Assembly (NCBI GenBank): GCA_030065825.1
Contig: JASJCY010000035.1
Coordinates: forward strand, 1-64,000
Reading direction: 5' to 3'
From: Nostocaceae cyanobacterium
Lineage (GTDB): Bacteria; Cyanobacteriota; Cyanobacteriia; Cyanobacteriales; Nostocaceae
Length of the DNA stretch: 64,000 bases
Both the position numbers and the translations under genes were made by a program. Below are positions 28,539 to 38,000 of this stretch, in pieces (the stretch's first letter is position 1; every line of letters starts with the position of its first letter). The notes below the pieces were generated by a model. That model saw only the letters and a program-made list of their open reading frames with translations. It did not search any database and was not told where the DNA came from.

Positions 28539-29888
28539 TTAGCTTAAGATTCCATCAATTGACAGTCCAAAACCCAAAAAGTAGCGAGCGCTACAAAGAA
28601 TCACAATTAATCCAACCAGTAATAGTGTTGCTTGAATATCCTGTACTATAGATGCTAGTCCTTCTCGCCAAAGACCATAATTAATTGCTGCATAAAAAGG
28701 AATATCATTTAACGCGATTGCAATTACAGCCCCTAAAAGTCCCATATAGGAAAATGCCAGTGGTAATACACATAACATGTAAGTAAACTTGAGAAAGTTG
28801 CCCCAAGCCAAGTAAATAGGTTTGCCCACTGCCAAAAGAGTCGGACTACTAAGTAGCATTAAAAGATAAGGCCAAATACCCAGAGCTAGAATTGGTAACA
28901 TCCAAGCAGCATCATTATATCTTTGATCGTATAGTAGTAATATCAGGAAATCTCCGCAGAAGACTAAAACCGCGACACAAACTCCCATACCAACAAGTAG
29001 CAGCCAGCGTATTGATAAAATTTTGGCTCGAAGACTCTGACGCGGTAACTCTGCAAACTTAGAAATCACTGGAAAAATTACTCTATAGCTAAGACTTCCA
29101 AATATCAGCTTTGGCAAATCTGCAAGAGTAAAAGCAACAGTATACACACCTAGCATTTCTAATGTAAACAATTTTCCTAAAATCAGTCGGTCAGATTGCA
29201 TCGCCAAAAATGTTATGGCTGTTGATATAAATATCCACTGACCGAAAGACAAAAGTTCTTTGGCTGCATCTTTATCCCAGGCAAAACGGTTGGGGATTTC
29301 TGGAACTAATCTATGGCTGCGCACAAGATCTACCAATCCAGATATAAGACCTCCATTAACAAGTGCCCAGACTGTCGGATTAACCCAAGCCCAGGTAATT
29401 GTCACCATATGTTTGATTCCTGCCCCCACCAACTCAAATCTTGTCAGCTTACCCTGTAATAGATGGCGGTTGAGCGTGAATACCCCTGTAGATTTAAAAC
29501 CGCCAATAACCACATTTAGTCCAATTATGGGAATGAACAATAGTAGTTTTGGTTCTTTGTAGAATGTAGCCACAGGCCAAGCAATTAAGAACGTAGCTAT
29601 CCACAGTCCCAAACCACGTATAACCTGCAATGTCCAGGCAGTATTCAGAAAATCAGGGTCATCGCCGCGCTTATGGCGAACAATGCTTGGACTGATACCA
29701 ACATCTGAAAACATTTCTAAACCAGCAATAAAGGTATTGACCAAAGCCATAAGACCAAAATACTCTGGAACGAGCAGGCGAGTTAGGATCAGATTCGATG
29801 CAAATCGCATTAACTGACCTGCAAAATTAGTAAAAAGAGTCCAAATAGTAGCGAGGATAGCTTGTTTTTTAAGTGATGACACGGACAT
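28539..29888 (-). CDS. Wzx/WzxC-type polysaccharide flippase, first copy
   Basis: 449 aa with 12-14 predicted transmembrane helices. The N-terminus FAGQLMRFASNLILTRLL, VPEYFGLMALVNTFIAGLEM, FSDVGISPSIVRHKRGDDPD is characteristic of the polysaccharide_synt_3/WzxC group of the MOP superfamily. It flips lipid-linked EPS repeat units across the cytoplasmic membrane. Unlike the second flippase in the window it ends at the last helix (LGFGLSIDGILS), with no extra domain, which makes it a useful internal comparison. Confidence 0.88.
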   Translation of the reverse strand: MSVSSLKKQAILATIWTLFTNFAGQLMRFASNLILTRLLVPEYFGLMALVNTFIAGLEMFSDVGISPSIVRHKRGDDPDFLNTAWTLQVIRGLGLWIATFLIAWPVATFYKEPKLLLFIPIIGLNVVIGGFKSTGVFTLNRHLLQGKLTRFELVGAGIKHMVTITWAWVNPTVWALVNGGLISGLVDLVRSHRLVPEIPNRFAWDKDAAKELLSFGQWIFISTAITFLAMQSDRLILGKLFTLEMLGVYTVAFTLADLPKLIFGSLSYRVIFPVISKFAELPRQSLRAKILSIRWLLLVGMGVCVAVLVFCGDFLILLLYDQRYNDAAWMLPILALGIWPYLLMLLSSPTLLAVGKPIYLAWGNFLKFTYMLCVLPLAFSYMGLLGAVIAIALNDIPFYAAINYGLWREGLASIVQDIQATLLLVGLIVILCSARYFLGFGLSIDGILS

Positions 29889-29959
29889 GATTCCCCTGGA
29901 AAGTGTGGAGGTTTATTATAATCGTCAATTGCGCTTTTTTTGACTGTGGAACTTAGCCC

Positions 29960-30430
29960 TCTTTAATCACTCTCGCGCTAATAAAAATCCAAAACCCTTA
30001 TTCTTAAGAACTTTTATGAATTTAGGCGTAGGTTGGGGAGCCACTCCGTTGCTTTTCCCTCCGTTGTAGGAAGTGGCGTTTGAGGGACCCAGACGCGGAG
30101 CGGTAAGCCACTGCGGTGGTGAGGCAGTACGGTCTTGGGGTCTCCCCAAGTGAAGTAACTGCCGAAAGGGTTCCCCGGCATATAGACGCGGAGCGGCTAC
30201 TTACAGAAGCCACTACGTGTCTACCCGCCAGGGTAGCAAGTGGCGCAACCCGTAGGGCTTTGAGTAGAGTAATCCAACAACCAAAAACTTTGGTATTGTT
30301 GGGTTTCACTACCCTACCTAGCCCTTCCAGGGCGGCTACGCCAACGGAACGTCTACCCTGGGGGAACGACTACGTCGAACGACGAACGGGAAGCAAGCTA
30401 CGTTCTACCCAACCTACATTTATTTTTTTC
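29960..30430. repeat. GC-rich complex of nested small hairpin repeats
   Basis: The 583-bp gap between the flippase and GT4 genes is unusually GC-rich for this genome. It is filled with short inverted repeats: GACGCGGAGCGG twice (30,090 and 30,185), GAAGCCACTACGTGTC, ACCCGCCAGGGTAGCAAGTGG and GCCCTTCCAGGGCGGCTACGCC. Apparent open frames on both strands here are products of the composition. The same hairpin vocabulary (ACGCGGAGTGGC, GAAGCCGC) is nested inside other repeats at 34.4 and 58.3-58.5 kb. Confidence 0.65.
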
Positions 30431-30471
30431 TTCCCAGAGTGAGGTGAAGAGGGTTAGTTGGTGTCTTTTGA

Positions 30472-31758
30472 TCAACTGCTCTTGGTAGTTGTAATTCTGG
30501 GAAGGGAGGCAACTTCAGCAACTTCTGGCTTGATGGCTACCTTTTGTGGCGATCGCTCAGTTTCCGACTGAAATAATGCCGCCAATTTCTCAGCTTCTAT
30601 AGTGATATTATGCCTTTGAGCAATCAGCGTAGCCCCGGCTTTACCCATTTGCTCTAGTGTTTCCACTGGTGACTGTAGGGCGGTGCGCATTGCTACAGTT
30701 AAAGCCTCAACTGAACCTGGGGTTACCAGCCAACCGCATTTGCGGTCCTCAACCAATTCAGGAACCCCAGCCACGTGGGTAGTGATAACTGGACGACCTA
30801 GGGCTAGGGCTTCCATAATTACAACTGGCAAGCCTTCAGCAAAGCTAGACAGTACCATTGCCCGGGAATTCAAAATCTGTTGTTTGACCTCAGAGTTACT
30901 AGCCCAACCAATAATTTCTACATGGTTTTCTAACCCAAAACGAGCAATCATCGATTCAATTTCGGATCTCAGGGGTCCATCACCTACCAATACCAATTTA
31001 AACTGCAAACCTTCAGCAGCTAATCTAGCCACGGCTTCGATTAACACTAAATGTCCTTTTTGCTCTGCAAGGCGACCCACGCAAACAAAGCGTGGTTGTT
31101 CTGGTACTGAAACACGGGGAGTTCTCAGAAAAATTTCATCGACAGTACAGTGAATGACGTGAATTTTAGACCAATACTGACGATTACACCAGCGATAAAG
31201 TTGACTCTTCCCGAAAGAACTAATGGCAACTACGAAAGAAGACCGCTGGATTTTTTCGTCTAAGCCGAGAATTGTAGCTTTATCAAACTCTTCTGGACCA
31301 TGAATAGTGAAACTGTATGGCGGTCCACCTAGAGCATGACACAACATGGCTACGGTAGTTGAGTTAGTTCCAAAGTGAGCATGAACTTGGGTGATTCCCA
31401 AATCTAATAACCAATCCAAAAGGACACAAGCTTCAGCTAAGTAAATTAGATTTCGTAAACAACCCCGATCTGAACGCCAACCAATTTTGAAGGTTAACCC
31501 CAAAGCTTTTACGAATCGAATTGGTCGGCTGAGGACAACCCTTAGTGTGGCAAGGAATAAACCTATAATGCCAACTCCCAAAATAGATCGAGTTTTCTCT
31601 AGTTCTAGTTTGTCTGCTTTTTCTACTGGTTCATGGCTACAGGAGCGAATGGAGAAACGGGCAACTGGGATACCGCAAGCTTCAAGTCCAGCAATTTCTC
31701 GTCTAATGAAACTGTGATTAATGAGAGGATATTGATTAATTAAATAAGCAATTTTCAT
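30472..31758 (-). CDS. GT4 glycosyltransferase (WcaL/ExoL-like)
   Basis: 428 aa. N-terminal IAYLINQYPLINHSFIRREI is typical of the colanic-acid-type WcaL group. HAHFGTNSTTVAMLC and FTIHGPEEFD mark the acceptor domain. The donor domain has FVCVGRLAEQKGHLVLIEA, LVLVGDGPLR and SFAEGLPVVIMEALALGRPV. The C-terminal 30 residues are an extension lacking known motifs. It is cytoplasmic and probably adds a hexose to the lipid-linked unit. It lies between the GC-rich repeat complex and a GT2 gene, all on the minus strand. Confidence 0.9.
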   Translation of the reverse strand: MKIAYLINQYPLINHSFIRREIAGLEACGIPVARFSIRSCSHEPVEKADKLELEKTRSILGVGIIGLFLATLRVVLSRPIRFVKALGLTFKIGWRSDRGCLRNLIYLAEACVLLDWLLDLGITQVHAHFGTNSTTVAMLCHALGGPPYSFTIHGPEEFDKATILGLDEKIQRSSFVVAISSFGKSQLYRWCNRQYWSKIHVIHCTVDEIFLRTPRVSVPEQPRFVCVGRLAEQKGHLVLIEAVARLAAEGLQFKLVLVGDGPLRSEIESMIARFGLENHVEIIGWASNSEVKQQILNSRAMVLSSFAEGLPVVIMEALALGRPVITTHVAGVPELVEDRKCGWLVTPGSVEALTVAMRTALQSPVETLEQMGKAGATLIAQRHNITIEAEKLAALFQSETERSPQKVAIKPEVAEVASLPRITTTKSS

Positions 31759-31811
31759 GATTGAAGGGTCTAAATCAAAATTTAGGAATTATCAATGGGT
31801 TGATGGTTGAA

Positions 31812-33035
31812 TTAATATTTTTCTGGAAAATTAACCATATCTCGTTCTGTGCGAATCCATTTTGTCTGACGTTGCACGAGAAAAGATAGATATAGTGGCA
31901 GTTTCCAAAACATGTAAATAGGTACAGCTAAAAAATTTAATCCTGGTATGTGTTCCCGTCCAAACTTTAGCCAAGCCTGAAAAATCGAGAGGAAAATCAT
32001 AATTCCTTCTATGGCGATTAAAATACTAGGAACCCATTTTCCTGCCCATATCCCTACTAGTAATCCTCCTCCCATGGCAATTATCCACATCATTACTAAT
32101 AGTGATAAGGGGGGCACACACAAGTCTAAGGCGATTGTTAATAGGTCAAAACGCTTTTGGATAATAGATGCTTTTAATAACCTGGGAACTTGGGTGAGTA
32201 AAGTCTGCAAATGACCATGTTCCCAACGTGTCCTCTGACTTTTTGCTGCTTGCTTTTGCTGGGGTAGGTATCCTGTAACTTTTGCTGCTGGACAAAATAA
32301 TGGGGCTTTTCCGGCTATCGCTAAATCTAAACTTAGCTGCATGTCTTCGACAATGTTAGCGCTAGCTATAGGGGCTGTCTGAATCACTGACCAAGGGAAA
32401 GCCATACCTGTACCTGTCAATAAACATGGTAATCCCAAGCGAGTTAATCCACTCGGACGAACTAAATTCTTGACCAAAAATGCTAGTGCTGAAACTGAAT
32501 CTTTTGGTGTTGGGTTAGCTGGTTGTGCCATTAAGTAAGTTGACTGGACTGGTCGTCTGGAAGCGGCTGCAAGACGGGCAATCTGATCAACTGTGCCTTG
32601 ATGAACTATACAGTCTGCATCTACTGTCACCACTACTTCTGGCGGTTCTGCTGCAATAAACTTTAGTCCAAAATCTAATGCATATCCTTTACCTCTGCAT
32701 TCAGAATCATGTCGCTCAATTACCGTCACGCCAGATTGACGGGCAATTGCTGCTGTTTCGTCACTGCAATTATCAGCAATCACTACCAACCGGTCTTGAT
32801 TGGTTAACTGTGGTAGCAATGTTTTCAGGGTTATACTAATCCCGGAAGCTTCGTTATGAGCTGGAACTAAAACAGCAATTTTTGGTCGGGGAGTGCCATC
32901 ATTCTCTGTCTTGGTTCGGTTAGATAACAGGGCTGCACTACACTCAATAAAAAGAGTGGCGATGGGAAACATTAGCCCCAACCCGATTAACAACAGGACG
33001 ATATTAATAAATAGAATTACTGATTGATTCATCAC
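31812..33035 (-). CDS. processive-type GT2 glycosyltransferase (QxxRW)
   Basis: 407 aa membrane enzyme. The N-terminal TM helix (about 5-35) is followed by the GT-A core: KIAVLVPAHNEASGI, VIADNCSDETA, VTVDADC, VEDMQL and QRTRWEHGH (the QxxRW motif of processive beta-glycosyltransferases). Three more hydrophobic segments follow. Overall layout resembles cellulose synthase/NodC/PgaC-like synthases, but it is shorter. It has a paralogue at 58,721-59,905, coupled there to a deacetylase. The product could be a beta-linked homopolymer or a repeat-unit linkage; this is not readable. Confidence 0.88.
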   Translation of the reverse strand: MMNQSVILFINIVLLLIGLGLMFPIATLFIECSAALLSNRTKTENDGTPRPKIAVLVPAHNEASGISITLKTLLPQLTNQDRLVVIADNCSDETAAIARQSGVTVIERHDSECRGKGYALDFGLKFIAAEPPEVVVTVDADCIVHQGTVDQIARLAAASRRPVQSTYLMAQPANPTPKDSVSALAFLVKNLVRPSGLTRLGLPCLLTGTGMAFPWSVIQTAPIASANIVEDMQLSLDLAIAGKAPLFCPAAKVTGYLPQQKQAAKSQRTRWEHGHLQTLLTQVPRLLKASIIQKRFDLLTIALDLCVPPLSLLVMMWIIAMGGGLLVGIWAGKWVPSILIAIEGIMIFLSIFQAWLKFGREHIPGLNFLAVPIYMFWKLPLYLSFLVQRQTKWIRTERDMVNFPEKY

Positions 33036-33361
33036 ATCAAGAATATACTCACAATCACAAATCTAAACCGTGCTGATTTTGAAATCAGTAGTTTTACCTT
33101 AGAGAAAAACTCCAGCCCTCAATCTAGACGGGGTTTAATTAAGTAGCTATAACTAAGTGCTAACACGGGAAGAAAGCCTTAGGAAACTTTATCTGGGGGT
33201 CTATATATGGGGAAATAAAACATGCAAAACATTAATTACTTCTTCCTTTATAGTCTACGTAAACACCATAATGTGTTGGATTTACGAAATAAAAATATTT
33301 ACGTTATCTCAGCTAAACACTGTCAGTATATTTACTGAAAACAAAAGCAAATTACGATCAT

Positions 33362-33520
33362 GTCATATCTTGCATTATTCTCAACAAGTATGGATAAACC
33401 GGATTTATAAACGCTCATATTAGGATTTTGACAATTCAACATTCCCAATAAACCCGGGCAGTCTCTTTAAGTCGGGAAACCCGCTGTTAGCGGCTGCCTC
33501 GGTTTCTGACTCAGGTGCAT
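33362..33520. repeat. AAACCGGGTTT element interrupted by a nested hairpin
   Basis: This copy starts TCATATCTTGCATTATTCTC, has AAACCGGATTTATAAACG, and should close with AATAAACCCGGTTTCTGAC. The closing stem is split after CCCGG by about 41 bases (33,458-33,499) carrying AAGTCGGGAAACCCGC and GCGGCTGCCT, after which GGTTTCTGACTCAGGTGCAT resumes. The inserted hairpin recurs at 34,868-34,902. This is a clear case of one small repeat nested in another. Confidence 0.75.
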
Positions 33521-33559
33521 TCCGGTGCGATCATGAAATATCATCCATCAGCAAACTGA

Positions 33560-33805
33560 CTACTTTTTCCATAGTTTTTGGGGAGCATTCAATAGCCAAA
33601 ATAACCACCCTATACCTATTTCAGACATCCATTTTGGCGGTACTAGTTTATTGTGATGACGATTGCTAACTAACTTTACATTAGTATTCAACAATACAAC
33701 ACCACTGGACAACTGATTTAATAAATCAGATATGGATAAATTTTTAGTAAGTTTTGTATTCATAATCTTCATGTAATAATTAGATATATCCGGAAATTTA
33801 ACCAA
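33560..33805 (-). CDS. possible small hypothetical protein
   Basis: 81 codons, or 65 if the third Met is used. The C-terminal part (LVPPKWMSEIGIGWLFWLLN) is hydrophobic and could associate with a membrane. I recognise no domain, and no Shine-Dalgarno is evident. It stands alone in a 2-kb repeat-rich gap (33,036-35,012). It may be a gene fragment or chance. Low confidence. Confidence 0.25.
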   Translation of the reverse strand: MVKFPDISNYYMKIMNTKLTKNLSISDLLNQLSSGVVLLNTNVKLVSNRHHNKLVPPKWMSEIGIGWLFWLLNAPQKLWKK

Positions 33806-34360
33806 AATTCAGAATAAAATGTACATTCGTAATAGTTCAGTAGACACGTAGTAATTTCCAAAGATACTTTTTATAGTGGATAAACCTCCTTTATTTGCCT
33901 TCTATTTTTGTGAAATGCTATTGTCAAACTTGTTTGGAGCATTTCCTCACCCCGTTACAACATTTGCCAAATTTATCGGTATTCAAGGTAAATAAATGAA
34001 AAAAAATACATAAAGCTAAAGGCTCTTATTTAGATAGATGCAACTATAGGCTAAATACTATGCATTCAAATATACTCTGAATCTAATTGAGTTCAGATAA
34101 AACTAAGAAACAACTTCAGTATCTTTACTTAAGCTTTATAGAATCTTTATTAATTAAAGAAAGACAATTGTAATATCTGACAAGTTTATACTTTTTATCA
34201 ATACCTCCATTTAGTGAAATCACACAGATTCTGATTTTTGGGATTGGAGATTGGGAGTGATAGCGGTTTTCGGTTGTTGGCGTAGCTTACTTACTCCAAG
34301 CCACGACCTGTCTACGGTGTAGGGTGTAGGATACAAAGTTGATTCCTAATAGTCATAGGC

Positions 34361-34510
34361 GTGGAAATTAAATATGCGTTACCCGAAACCCTTGTTCCAG
34401 ACGCGAAATTGCCTCTTTCAGAGGAGCTGAGTCGCACAGCGACACGCTTCGCGGTAAGCAAAGCTATGCCGTAGGCTTTACGCTAACGCGTCTGGAACAT
34501 TCTTTTTCAC
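34361..34510. repeat. dispersed repeat with large palindromic centre
   Basis: Starts GTGGAAATTAAATATGCGT, then ACCCTTGTTCCAGACGCG, and ends CGCGTCTGGAACATTCTTTT. A 75-bp version with the same ends is at 47,934-48,008. Here the centre is expanded by about 75 bases of GC-rich hairpin sequence (TCGCACAGCGACACGC, GCGGTAAGCAAAGC), apparently a nested insertion. Confidence 0.7.
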
Positions 34511-34524
34511 GCCTAGGTCTAATA

Positions 34525-34649
34525 TAGCGGTTTTCACTTGGGTGCAATACAGACACTCACCTCACCCCGGCTAAAGCCACCCCTCTCCTTAGTAAGGAGA
34601 GGGGAAGGGGTGAGGTTTATTGTGTACTTCACTCAACTGAAAAGCGCTA
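34525..34649. mobile_element. MITE-like element, copy 3
   Basis: 125 bp from TAGCGGTTTTCACTTGGG to CTGAAAAGCGCTA, flanked by TA at 34,523-34,524 and 34,650-34,651. The core has CTCTCCTTAGTAAGGAGAG. An extra right-terminus-like sequence (TTTCACCCAAGTGAAAGCTG, then CTATATT) follows at about 34,692-34,718, suggesting a second, mostly deleted copy alongside. Confidence 0.85.
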
Positions 34650-34774
34650 TATTTAAGAGGGGCTAAAAAGCAACATCTCACAAGAGTGTATTTCACCCAA
34701 GTGAAAGCTGCTATATTAATTTTGTAGGTGTAAGGATATTTTGAATTGTTTCCCCAATCCCCGGTTCCCTTTTT

Positions 34775-34970
34775 CGGCGTTGCTGAATCAATGTATGAAT
34801 CTTCAATAAAAACCTCACCCCCCTGAGTCCGGACACCCCTCTCCTACCCTCACCACGCCAGTCCGCACAAGTCGGGAAACCCGCCCATGCGGCTGGCTCC
34901 CTAACCCCTCTCCCAATGGGAGAGGGGGAAAAGGAGAGGGGAAGGGGTGAGGTAAAATTTGTGTACCACT
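34775..34970. repeat. composite element related to the 39.3-kb insertion
   Basis: The left end GGCGTTGCTGAATCA...GTATGAATCTTCAATAAAAACC matches the end of the element at 39,347-39,472. The core contains CTCACCCCC and GGGGTGAGG with a nested AAGTCGGGAAACCCGC hairpin. The right side (AATTTGTGTACCACTG) instead resembles the TAGCGG family. It looks like a hybrid or recombined copy just downstream of the phosphorylase-kinase-like gene. Confidence 0.55.
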
Positions 34971-35012
34971 GTTTATGACCAAGAGATATTTTTTATTTGC
35001 AAGTCCTTTTAT

Positions 35013-38000
35013 CTATGAAGCTGAACTCGCTGCGCCAAACTCTGTTAAGAATCTAAAGGCTTTCACAATATAATTAGCACAATCCCGGGGAGAGGTATTA
35101 TAAAAAGCGGGCCATGCTTTGGCTTTATCTTCATCGTACCTGTCAGCCCTCTGTGGATGTTGTTCTAACCATGCTAATCTCACCCCATGACCAATTAACA
35201 CATCCAAGACTATATATTCTTCGATTTGCAAGTTGGGGTTTTTGGAGGCGATCGCAGCTAGTTCCATTAATGCTTCAATATTAACTTGTCTGTACTCTGG
35301 AGCTTCAATTTTATTTAACAGGTGTTCTACTTGCAGGGCAAAATTCTTTTCTCCTGCTGTCATTTCTGACACTAACTCGCTATCTAAGCGGTTACGGCGT
35401 TCTAATTTATCGCCAACTACCAAGCCTTTGCAGTGATGCATCACTAGCCAAACCTGTTTAAAGAAGTCTTTGGGCACCCTTCCTGTGGTTCCTTCGGCTT
35501 GGCGGAACCGTCGCCACCCCCCGGCTGGTACTTCTATTTCTTCCGCCACTGCTGGTTGTAGTACCCAATCAATGTCTGTTTCTTTTTGTTTGACGTGTAA
35601 TGACTCCTGTTGGCGCAGTAGCTTACTCATGCCTGCATATTCTACCAATACTTGACGCAGGCGTGTTTTTACCTCAAAGGGCGAAAGCTGCATTAATGTT
35701 TCGTATGCTTCATCCTGAGTTACCTGTAATTCCTGTGCTAATTCGCTGGTAAGTAATAGGATTAAATAGCCGACTCGTACTGTTAGCAGTCCTTTAAATA
35801 GTTCTGGTTCTGACTTAATCAACAAACCCAGATAAATTAATATTTCTTGGGTGAGTACGCGATCGCGGATATCTTCCCGACAGAAATTATCGATTTTATC
35901 GGCGATTTCGTTGTGAGACATGGGCACGGTAATCAGGGATGCTTGACTATATGCCCTACCAACGGCTATTTGTTTACCGCGCACTAGAATGCTTGTGAGT
36001 GCGTCTGTTAAGCCGATATCTACCATTTGCTGCAATCCTGCAGCCCGGCGCACTACTGCCCAAATGCTGGCTTCTCCTGCTTTAGTATACACTTCATCAA
36101 GTAAATCTGCAACTCTGACGGCACGTCCTGGTTCGCCAAAACCTGTGTCAAATTCTAATCCTTGCAAACGGGTTAAAGTTTGCAATAATTCTATTTGTTC
36201 GTAAAGATTTTCTGAGGAACGTAAAGAAGATAGCAACAAGCCCAAGTTAGTTTCACACTCCATCTGGAATTCTTGGGTATGTTCTAACCGCCAGTTTTTT
36301 TCTGGATTATAGCCCAAATAAGAGCGACGAGGGGCAGCAGATTGGAAGGGAGATTGGAAAAATTCAAAGTTTTCCAGAAAATCAATTCTTTCTATTCCAG
36401 ATGTCAGCATTAGTTGGTTGAGTTGTCCTAACTTTACCTCCACACTGTTACAAACTCCATCTTTGAGTTCTTGCATTAATGCTAACAATGCTTCGCTACC
36501 AGTTTCTAAGATGGTGTGAGTTAGCATTAAAGTCAGGGTAGGACGTCCCAAATCGTGCCAATATTTTTGGATATAAGCCAGTTCACTTTTGAGTTGATCT
36601 ACCAAGAAATGGTAATCCAGGGTTAGGTAGAACTGTTGGGCATCTAAAAAGGAAGGCAAAAAGACGACGGTTTCCTTACCAATACGGAAAATATTAGAAG
36701 TGGTCAAACTGCGCAGCCTTCGCACGGGACGTCCAGTTAAACCCAGTTTATCACTATATCCTAGTTGATTATAAATCAAAGCCAGTTCGCTTGCCTGTCT
36801 GACTTGAATCGGTTCTACTTGTTTTGGTGTTTGGGTTTTAATGCCGTAAACTTCTAATTTTGCCTGTAAATCTTCATCTTCCGCTAACAAGGCGATTTGC
36901 ACTACTGGTTCCCGGTGCTTGTTCATGCGTAAATGCTGTCCCAAGGGGTCGATATCTCCCACGGATAACATTCCTTCCCTTAACATTTGCCCCAGAAAAT
37001 ACAAACTTTGTGCCCATACTAAAGGAATATTGTCATTTGGTAAACGAGGCTGACTTTGGGGTGCTAATTTCTCTGCCTCGATATTTTTCTTGGGGACATA
37101 ATAAAGTTCTGGTAATAGTTGCAAGCCATCCCGCTTCACAACTAAAGATTGTAAACGCTCTTGGTAATGTTTTATTTGCTCACTGTCACCCTCAAACAAT
37201 CCATCTAAGAATAAATACGTAAAAAATAGGGGCCATTCGCACTCTATATGCTCAAATTGCTTTAATTCCCAAGGTTCGTAGTGTAAACGCTTGGTATCTT
37301 CCAATACCGTTTGATGTCCATCCCTGAGAAAGCGCTTACAACCGTATTTCCCTTCTAGTTTATCGATAATATCCTTCCGGGTGCGCTTCCGTAATTCTAC
37401 GTCTTCTATTGCAAAAGCTGGATAACTAATAATACTTAGCAATGCGGCATCAATTTCTTTGGAAGCAGATTCCCTAGGTAAGATAGACTCTAAAGTAGTT
37501 CTAGCGCGGGCAATTTCATCGGGTAAAACGTGAATCACTGAGGCTTGACTACCGCGCACTCCAAATAAATTTATACCATTAATTGCCTCTAGGGCAGCTT
37601 TTGCCATGCCTACGGAACTAGCATTTAATTCAGGGTTACCGTGGTTAATTTTATTACCCCGTTCCCAAATACCATAATCTGGGGTACGGTAAGCTCGTCC
37701 AATATAATAAACTAGATTTTGGACAAAATTAACTTCATCCAGAGTATAAATTATCTGTAATCCAGAAGCAGTCATTTGCGCCAGCATCAGTAAAAATATG
37801 GATGTGGCATCAAGTTGCAAATGTCCCCATTCCTCGTCACCAACAACGATATCCCCTGTGGTGGTGTTATACTTAGCGTGGAGAGCATCGAGTAGCGACT
37901 GAGTGTACTTAAATCGCTCTACTTTATGTGCCTGTCGCATCATAGCGAATAGCAAACCCCGCATCAGCTTGATAACGCTATGTTCTAACTCATAGGTACG

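Noticed and set aside
30022-30442. Overlapping open frames on both strands in the GC-rich block
   Set aside because: Composition-driven frames across nested hairpin repeats; no start signals or domains.
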